Source of the DNA: Evernia prunastri
Taxonomy: Eukaryota; Ascomycota; Lecanoromycetes; Lecanorales; Parmeliaceae
Length of the DNA: 64,000 nucleotides
Direction of reading: 5' to 3'
Assembly: GCA_003184365.1 (NCBI GenBank)
Contig: NKYR01000031.1
Span: 186,001-250,000, forward strand
Shown: positions 57,816-64,000 of the stretch, piece after piece
Position numbering within the stretch: the first letter of the stretch is position 1
Layout: the number at the start of each line of letters is the position of its first letter
Notes under the pieces: model-generated
Database searches by the model: none
What the model was told of the DNA's origin: nothing
Seen by the model: only the letters and a program-made list of their open reading frames with translations
Program-made: the position numbers and the translations under genes

Positions 57816-58661
57816 GCGTCTTTATGAGCACCGTCGTTTTGCCCAATGGTGCAGGGCGGGAGAGAACATGTATACTTTATGCGCTGTAGCGCTCGGGCTG
57901 TACGATGAGACAGGTTGCGATGACGAAACAAAAGTACGAACATACCCGCGTGACAGAAGAGCCGCAAGGCGCGTAAAGGAGAACCCTCGAATTCGCCACA
58001 GCAGGGCTGGGGGTTAGTCGCTCACACCAAGAATATCGCTATACTTCTCGCATGGGCATAGCCCATGTGCATTTGCATTGTTCAAGGCCTTTGTTTCAGG
58101 CTAGCAGGCCATGGCGAGGGGCCATGGGCATGGCAGAGTGGGGAGAGGTCAGAGCAGAGTAGGGGATTCGTAGCCTTCTTTGGTGTGAAATGGCCTATAA
58201 AGACCATGTCATCCCACAGGCAATGATCTCTTCAGTCAATTCTTATCGTTCAGTGCAATTGCAAAGAGAACGCTCTAATCCAAAAGCTTTACTCCGCTCC
58301 CGGCGTCGTATCTAATATTGACTCAATAAAGGTGGAATCGTGTTACTGTCGGTTGAATTGTTACGGAGAATCCTAGGTACACAGGATCCTTGCAGGGCTA
58401 GGGCTTCCGCATTAGGCATAGTTGCCAACCCTCTCCGCGCACTTCATGTATCTTGTCAGATAGATTATTCGATCATCCTTACACACAACCACATCATTAT
58501 ATAGATTATCCATCTATTTTATAGTCACTCCATAACAGCGACGCCCCACCCAAAAAGCCGAGGTCAAGCCAGAAATCTCGGATGGAATACTCTAAAACCT
58601 ATACTCCCAATACATTACTCACCGTCTATGAGATTTTGCATCTTCCCTCTCTTGCAAATTT
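57816..58661. promoter_or_regulatory. Divergent upstream region of the secreted candidate and second F-box-like gene
   Basis: No gene seen. It holds the 58051-58067 inverted repeat, several CCATGG/GCCATGGGC words near 58109-58134, and a TATAAA at 58196-58201, about 460 nt before the downstream ATG. Confidence 0.45.
58051..58067. repeat. Perfect inverted repeat CATGGGC-ATA-GCCCATG
   Basis: Seven-base arms are separated by a three-base loop. It could be a dimeric regulator site or chance. Confidence 0.6.
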
Positions 58662-59810
58662 ATGGAACTTTTGCTTCGTCTCTCGCCCCTCGGTCGAGTC
58701 CGATCCTGGGTTCAGAGACCAGCCGCTTACGACCCAGGCGCCACTCGAACGGATAGTCTATTCGAATCTTTACCCGCTGAGTTGATCCTTCAAGTTGCAG
58801 CACGGCTACCGCCCAGCTCCGCTACCATACTCTCTCTTTGCAATCGCAAGCTACATTTCATGCTCGGCCAGAGATCCTTGCAAGATCTCAATCAGAGCAG
58901 CTCATGCTACGATGAGCAAGCGCTTTTGTTGCAGACGTTGGACCGAGACTTGTCGGAGACTCTGTACTGTTTTGTCTGCAACAAGCTACACGTTCTCTTG
59001 CACAAACACGAGGATAGGTTGGGTGCCGAAGAACTGCATAGACGGGTAGCCGAGAGGCGATGTCAGAGAGGCGATGATATATACAATTATGGAACGACCG
59101 AAACCTATATACCTGAATTCAGATTCGAGCACGTTCAAATGGCTATGAAGTTATATCGACGTGGCCTTCTAGCGGATGCGAAGGCCTACTTGATGCGCTT
59201 GGCATTCCTTCAACCTGCCCGTGGTCGTATAACCTCCTTTCCATCCCATGAGGGATTATATTTTTTCGAGCCTCGTTTTGTGAATGGCAATATCTCCGTG
59301 CGTGCTCAGTCTTGGATTTTCAACCCAGGTGATCGAGGCGTCATAATACCTGTACGACACCATACGAAGGTGTGTGCTCATCTAGATGGAAATATAAAAG
59401 GAAATCCAGATGAATATCAAAATGGAAATCTATATGCTCGAAACCCATATACTACCGTCTTCAAATGTAAAATGGAGCAACTTGCCGGCAAACAAGACCC
59501 TTGCGAAAAATGCCGCAGTCTGATACGCTGTCATTATTGTCCTACTGAAGTATATGTCGAAGCAAAGCGACTCGATGATTCCAATTGCACTGTGCTGATA
59601 GTCACCAAGTGGCAACTCCTTGGACATGGACTGTCTCCTTCAGAAGCGCCCTGGGAGTCCCATCTCAAACCTTATAGACTTCCATGGCCGTACTTGTCAG
59701 ATGATGCACCCGGAAGTATTCAGGCTAGCTACGAAGATCAGCCTGGAATCAAATTTGACTCTCTTCTAAAACCGGCAGAGGCATGGAAAGTGTTTGACGA
59801 AAGATCTTGA
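58662..59810 (+). CDS. F-box-like protein
   Basis: The single exon gives 382 residues. An F-box-like N-terminal motif lies at about residues 33-70 (LFESLPAELILQVAARLPPS, then LCNRKLH). The rest is an ascomycete-type accessory region with FVCNKLHVLLH, a zinc-like cluster CEKCRSLIRCHYCPTEVYVE near residue 295, and TKWQLLGHGLSP. That order is common in lineage-expanded fungal F-box proteins. The frame is intact, and an earlier ATG at 58582 is in another frame. The substrate is unknown. Confidence 0.8.
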   Translation: MELLLRLSPLGRVRSWVQRPAAYDPGATRTDSLFESLPAELILQVAARLPPSSATILSLCNRKLHFMLGQRSLQDLNQSSSCYDEQALLLQTLDRDLSETLYCFVCNKLHVLLHKHEDRLGAEELHRRVAERRCQRGDDIYNYGTTETYIPEFRFEHVQMAMKLYRRGLLADAKAYLMRLAFLQPARGRITSFPSHEGLYFFEPRFVNGNISVRAQSWIFNPGDRGVIIPVRHHTKVCAHLDGNIKGNPDEYQNGNLYARNPYTTVFKCKMEQLAGKQDPCEKCRSLIRCHYCPTEVYVEAKRLDDSNCTVLIVTKWQLLGHGLSPSEAPWESHLKPYRLPWPYLSDDAPGSIQASYEDQPGIKFDSLLKPAEAWKVFDERS

Positions 59811-60229
59811 CTGAGACACCACGACCATCTAGAGCGAAGCATTTTGGAATCGAGGGAGTAGACATGACGCAAGGAACATTAATCGATCAGGAAGTTGGGT
59901 ACTCAAAGCCGACACGGGTGTTCGATATCGTCAATAACTACTACCATATCATGATCTAGTCTACTGATAGCAAAGAAAGTACTAAAACAAAGCCTAATAA
60001 ATAGTCTTAGCTATTCATTAAGATCGATTCTTAGCATTACACCTTTTTCATCCATCTTAGTTAAACTTTTTCCGCTTAGAGGCTTACTTTCCGACTTAAT
60101 CTGGCAGCGTTTATGTCTTCTCCTCAACGCCCAGCTTTGACAATATGCACACCCACACGATAACAAGCGAGGGCGAAATAAACCATATTTGAACATTTTA
60201 GACTACGTCTTTTCACGCAAGAATCTAAG

Positions 60230-60305
60230 AAAGGCGGACTTTGACCCTATCAGTGAAGCTAGATCGATCAGGGACACCTTAGCCAGTCCTCGATAATTTG
60301 TAGGA
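60230..60305. repeat. Tail of the F-box gene, copy 2 (relic)
   Basis: It aligns without gaps to 53858-53933. The TGA stop of copy 1 reads TTA here, and no F-box frame precedes it, so it is a truncated duplicate. Confidence 0.8.
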
Positions 60306-62400
60306 GCCAGGATTTAGCAAACGTATGTGGTAACGATACGGTGCTCTACTATTGGAAACTGAGCCGTAAGGTTGCACTCAAAGCTGCCGCGCTTCCGTTA
60401 TGAGACACAACCTCGAGGACCGCTCCGAGGAAATTGAACTTTCTATTCGGAAGTAGAGTAAGCTAGCTAAGTGTTTCTTCGGGCATCGTTTCCAGCGCCA
60501 AAGATGGCCTCTAGTACACCATAGCTCACTCTCAATCTCCGAAGACCGGTCCGCGTAAATCGCATCGTTGAATTCTGCTTTGCGGCTTTGTCGACCGCTC
60601 ATCTTCAGCTTGGTCTCCCACATCTGGAAACATTCCTCTGCAGGCGGCATTAGGCTTTTCACATCACACAGAGCGATGAATGCAATGTGGGTTATATGAG
60701 GGTTATTTAAGTGTCAGGATTTTATTCGGTTTTCGGACATGCGTTGCTACGAGTCTTTCACTCAACAGCACTCCGCCAACAGACTTCGTCAATAGCACCC
60801 CGGCCTCTAACATCTTCTCGATTGCTGAAAGATCAAACATGCTTACCGTACGGTCGGCCAGCGCCGTCTCCTAGTAGACTGTCTTTTCGGAGCCCTTTGT
60901 ACCTAATACATATTTCATCCTTCCTAAGTTAGAAGACTTTTTGCAGAAGTGTGATACCCATGCGGCGGCCTCTTTCGCGACCCGAACTGTATCCCAGAAC
61001 AAACCTATTGACTCCGAGAACGAGATCGTTGGGTCTTGGAACGGAAAACCCTTCTCCCAACAACTTCGTCAACAGCTGCAGAACAGCCGACGATTTACTG
61101 CAGGCAGAAAACACACGCTGTGGTAGCAGAAGTCTTGAATTCGTGTCTCGCAGGCTAATGCGAATGTGCGGCTTGGAGGTCATAAGTACACCAGTCGAGT
61201 TCGCCGCCGGTAGTTGTTCTCTTTGTCCTGCTTAGTCTCTCTGATGCTCATCAAATTGTAGGCGCGATTGATTGCTTGCACGATCACCATTGACCATTGT
61301 CAACATGGATGTCGTCCCACAAAAATACGTACGTCCTGTCCTGTTCCGTGTCACAGATGTCGCGAGTTTGTACGACGTTGGGAACGCGCTTTCTGAGATC
61401 TAGGGACAATGTTTATATAGACCGCCTGAACCGACAGTTTGGGTATGCGGTGATTGGTGCGTTCATTGTGCCCGAACATGTCAGATGAGGGTTCGGTCTG
61501 CTGATTATTGGCTATGCGCACAGGCCTCGGTAAATGGCTTGGTGTCTTCGTATATGGCGGACATGCGATGATAGCTTTCGATATGCCGAAGACTCCTACT
61601 GAAATAGCACCGCCGGCTGTTGCGGGAGAAGACGAAGAGGAGTCGGACCTTTTGGACGTGTCTTAAAATGATCTTCCCCTTCGGAAAAGAAGAGGCAGTG
61701 TCTGAAAAGATCTAGCAGGCATACGCGAATTGATCCTAGGTATTCTAGCAAATTTGAAAAACATAGAAGATGCTTTCTAATTTTTCTTGCTTTTTGCTCA
61801 AGGCGTTCTCAAATACTTATTGCCATACAATGACAAATACTGCTCCACCTCAGTTCTCTAAAGTATGTATGATCTATCGGAAAGCCGTCTTGTCGCCTTC
61901 AATCTTGAGTCCAGCATGGAGTGTCGGGGGTAGTGAGATATTGTTTGCTTAAGGCCCTAAAGAATACGTCGCCCCCGAGATAACTTCATCGAGGTCCTCC
62001 ACTGGTCTCTCTTGTGTCTACAGCAGGGCAAAGGTAAAAATGTATATCGAAATTCGCTGGAGTATTAAATCTTAGGTCAGAACTTTACCAACTGATGCTG
62101 CCGTTAGCTTGAAAACCATTCAAGACAATGTTGTGTCCGCTTCTCTTGAATTCCCACCGTTAGCTCCCGAACAGACAACAGCTTTACGTGTCACACTCTT
62201 CTGAGTTTACTGAGGAAGAGTCAGCTTTAGTCTCGGGCAGGAGAAGAACAAGGAGAGCGACCTACGGCCCTGGGATCGGTTAAGAAATAGACGATAGAGG
62301 CGACATAGAGCCAGGAGTAGAAAGTCTGGAAATGACAGAAACACCGATAAGAGACGGGTACATAGTGTTGAAGCAAAATGTGACAGAGCTACGATTAACT

Positions 62401-62408
62401 TATAAAAA
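62401..62408 (+). promoter_or_regulatory. Possible TATA box
   Basis: TATAAAAA lies 276 nt upstream of the ATG at 62684. The assignment is tentative. Confidence 0.3.
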
Positions 62409-62683
62409 CCGGAACGTCAACCTTGAGTCAGCAGCGACCTGTTTCTCATGATCAATCACCTTCCAGAAAGATACCCCTTCTTTTGAAGGACATTGCTTGA
62501 TGCACATAGAAGCTATTACGTCCATCTACTATTGTCAACAAACACGATCAAAGCAACGTGAGTCATTGTCCTGCACGTTTCTTCTGCATACCTGCTACTT
62601 TCAACCCTTCTCATACTGCAACTCTGAGATCCTTCCACTGAAAGGCACGATCCCACAGCTTCAGAATCATCAGCGCCTACACA

Positions 62684-63115
62684 ATGTGCATCAGCTACCG
62701 GATCCACTGGGCCTGCGACCACATCGCGCCCCTCGACGAGGAGCCTACACAATGCACCACCTACCTTGCCATCGAAGCCAAAGCCAAACCCACCGCCAGC
62801 GCCACCTGCCCTCTCGGGCTCACGACCGAAGACTTCAGAAGCGACGAAGCCTGTCCCGCATGCGCAGCCAGATTCCTCGGCCTGACGGAGCGAGCTGAAG
62901 CGAGGAGGACGGCGAGACGGGAGGGAAAAGTGGTGGACGAGATGGATGAGGATTTGGAGGGCCGTCAGCGAGCCTTTGACGCTTGGGTGGCCAAGCAGAA
63001 GCGCCTGCAGGAGAGAGTGGCTGCTTTTTGGGTCATGTTGGAGAAGGGGATGGTGGAGGAGAGGGTGTTGGCTGAGTGGTACGGACAGCTGGGAATGAAA
63101 GTAGGTGCTGACTAG
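62684..63115 (+). CDS. Small cysteine-containing hypothetical protein
   Basis: The single exon encodes 143 residues. The N-terminal half has a spaced Cys/His set (MCISYRIHWACDH, QCTTY, TCPLG, ACPACAARF) suggesting a small zinc-binding module. The second half is a charged helix (ERAEARRTARREG through AVAKQKRLQERV-like text) ending WYGQLGMKVGAD. Many ascomycetes have such short Cys-plus-helix proteins of unknown role. The opposite-strand 253-codon frame is longer but composition-driven, so I prefer this one. Confidence 0.65.
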   Translation: MCISYRIHWACDHIAPLDEEPTQCTTYLAIEAKAKPTASATCPLGLTTEDFRSDEACPACAARFLGLTERAEARRTARREGKVVDEMDEDLEGRQRAFDAWVAKQKRLQERVAAFWVMLEKGMVEERVLAEWYGQLGMKVGAD

Positions 63116-64000
63116 ACTTGCTTCCATCTGGACGCTAGGCGGTGGTGTTCGACAGCTGTCAATGAGAGACCTTGTTGAATGGTTTGACAGTGCTTTCATC
63201 GTCCTTGACATATTTGTACGTTCACAACCCTGGCATGACTTCTTAAGTATTCGAATGTCGGTCCTAGCGAAAGCCAATGCGGTTGAAGGCCAAAATCAAG
63301 CCACACGAGCCTTTCCTAATCAAATAACAAGTCTTGATGTCGGCGTTTGGCACCTGAAGCATTACCACAGCAAGATCCTAAATAGAGAAGCTCGTGTAAC
63401 ATGCAAATGTGAAAACAATGTTCAAGTACTTCCCGTACTGCCATTCAAACAAAATGCTCCCTACTCCTATTACCTAATTCTTCGCCCTCCATTCTTGTCG
63501 ACCGCCTTTTATCCCCAACCATTATCCAGGAATTGGACCAACTTAGCAGTCTCATTGCATTGGTCACTACGGATCAACAACATGCGGCAAGAAACCCTGC
63601 GCAGCTGACGGCATTCTTGACTTGCGCTAGCACTGACACCGTCCATCTGTCTTGCTCGCTGCTTCTAGAATACAGTATCGCAAGGGTCATTCTCCCAAGA
63701 AAGTAGCGGATACCGAGGGAGAGCATCAAGGCAGTTCTGCTTTTATTTGCCGAGCGGAAGGACCCGGTAAGACACTCACCAGAAATGTAAACAAACGGTT
63801 TTGACCAGGACGTGCAGCTTGCACTTTCGACTCAAACGGATCACGATGTTCAGACCGCAGATATTGGCATTCCCCATTCCAGCCCAAGGCAGTGTTCTGA
63901 TTCCAGGCCATAGCTTGCGAATGTCAGTAGTCGTCTCGACTCCACTTCCTATTTATCGACCTCCTGGGTGACGGATAGTCTACCTCTTCATATATCGCAA
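63116..64000. other. Right end of window
   Basis: No supportable gene. A 167-codon frame (63105-63608) has no ATG-based start, domain or coding pattern. Confidence 0.45.

Larger units (their letters stand above)
59811..62683. other. 2.9-kb gene-poor region with remnants
   Basis: It contains the second copy of the F-box tail and coding-like scraps near 61305-61667: a 33-codon frame starting MDVVPQKYV, then YIDRLNRQFGYAVIGAF in another frame, and an acidic tail PPAVAGEDEEESDLLDVS ending at TAA. These may be exons of a decayed membrane-protein gene, but I could not splice them. No RNA gene recognised. Confidence 0.4.

Noticed and set aside
62516..63277. 253-codon minus-strand frame
   Set aside because: It is the mirror of the plus-strand Cys/helix gene, and its Ser/Leu/Gly runs follow composition.
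1..64000. tRNA genes or a CRISPR array
   Set aside because: No B-box-like GGTTCGANTCC with a matching A box was seen by eye, and no regularly spaced repeats were found; a tRNAscan run would settle the tRNA point.

Overview
The window looks like nuclear DNA of a filamentous ascomycete (Pezizomycotina; Dothideomycetes is my best guess from protein resemblance, not proven here). Genes are dense, lie on both strands and are cut by many short introns (mostly 40-140 nt, GT..AG, often with a CTRAY-like branch site). The proteins are typical eukaryotic housekeeping products. There are no operons, no CRISPR array and no recognisable intact transposon. I found no tRNA or rRNA gene by eye. Exon joins were worked out by reading donor and acceptor sites and keeping the frame open; all given joins sum to whole codons.

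Layout. 1-3.57 kb is gene-poor with short tandem repeats. 3.57-12.9 kb holds NAD kinase, the AMPK gamma subunit SNF4 and a large RhoGAP, all on the plus strand. 12.9-15 kb is a low-complexity gap with a purine tract and complementary C17 and G18 runs. 15-21.6 kb holds ribosomal protein S29 (56 aa, three exons), an OBAP/DUF1264 protein, glyoxalase II, dihydroxyacetone kinase and SmD2. 22-29.5 kb holds an Ams2/SPT21-type GATA factor, RPA14 (RFA3) and a secreted serine carboxypeptidase. 31-39.5 kb holds a coiled-coil protein, a DnaJ-RRM splicing-type protein, IBA57, a SLATT two-TM protein interrupted by an in-frame TAG, and a disordered acidic/basic protein. 39.8-53.9 kb holds DCP2, a DUF4112 protein, NCS2/CTU2, a PTM1-like seven-TM protein, an SRP9/SRP21 subunit, a DUF1308 protein and an F-box protein. 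53.9-64 kb is gene-poor accessory sequence: a minisatellite, a duplicated F-box tail, a candidate secreted protein, a second F-box-like protein and a small orphan.

How the genes relate. Most neighbours are functionally unrelated. The clearest link is the head-to-head pair glyoxalase II / dihydroxyacetone kinase: both limit methylglyoxal stress and share a 369-nt promoter. Several genes serve RNA or translation (RPS29, SmD2, DnaJ-RRM, DCP2, NCS2, SRP subunit), but spacing and orientation do not suggest a cluster.

The most notable signals are splice and coding irregularities: a GC-AG intron and a 9-nt last exon in RPS29, an apparent GA-AG intron in the OBAP gene, an in-frame stop in the SLATT gene, and a GATA-like finger with a 68-residue loop split by a stop-free 51-nt intron. 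I did not find convincing evidence of a wholly new multi-gene system.
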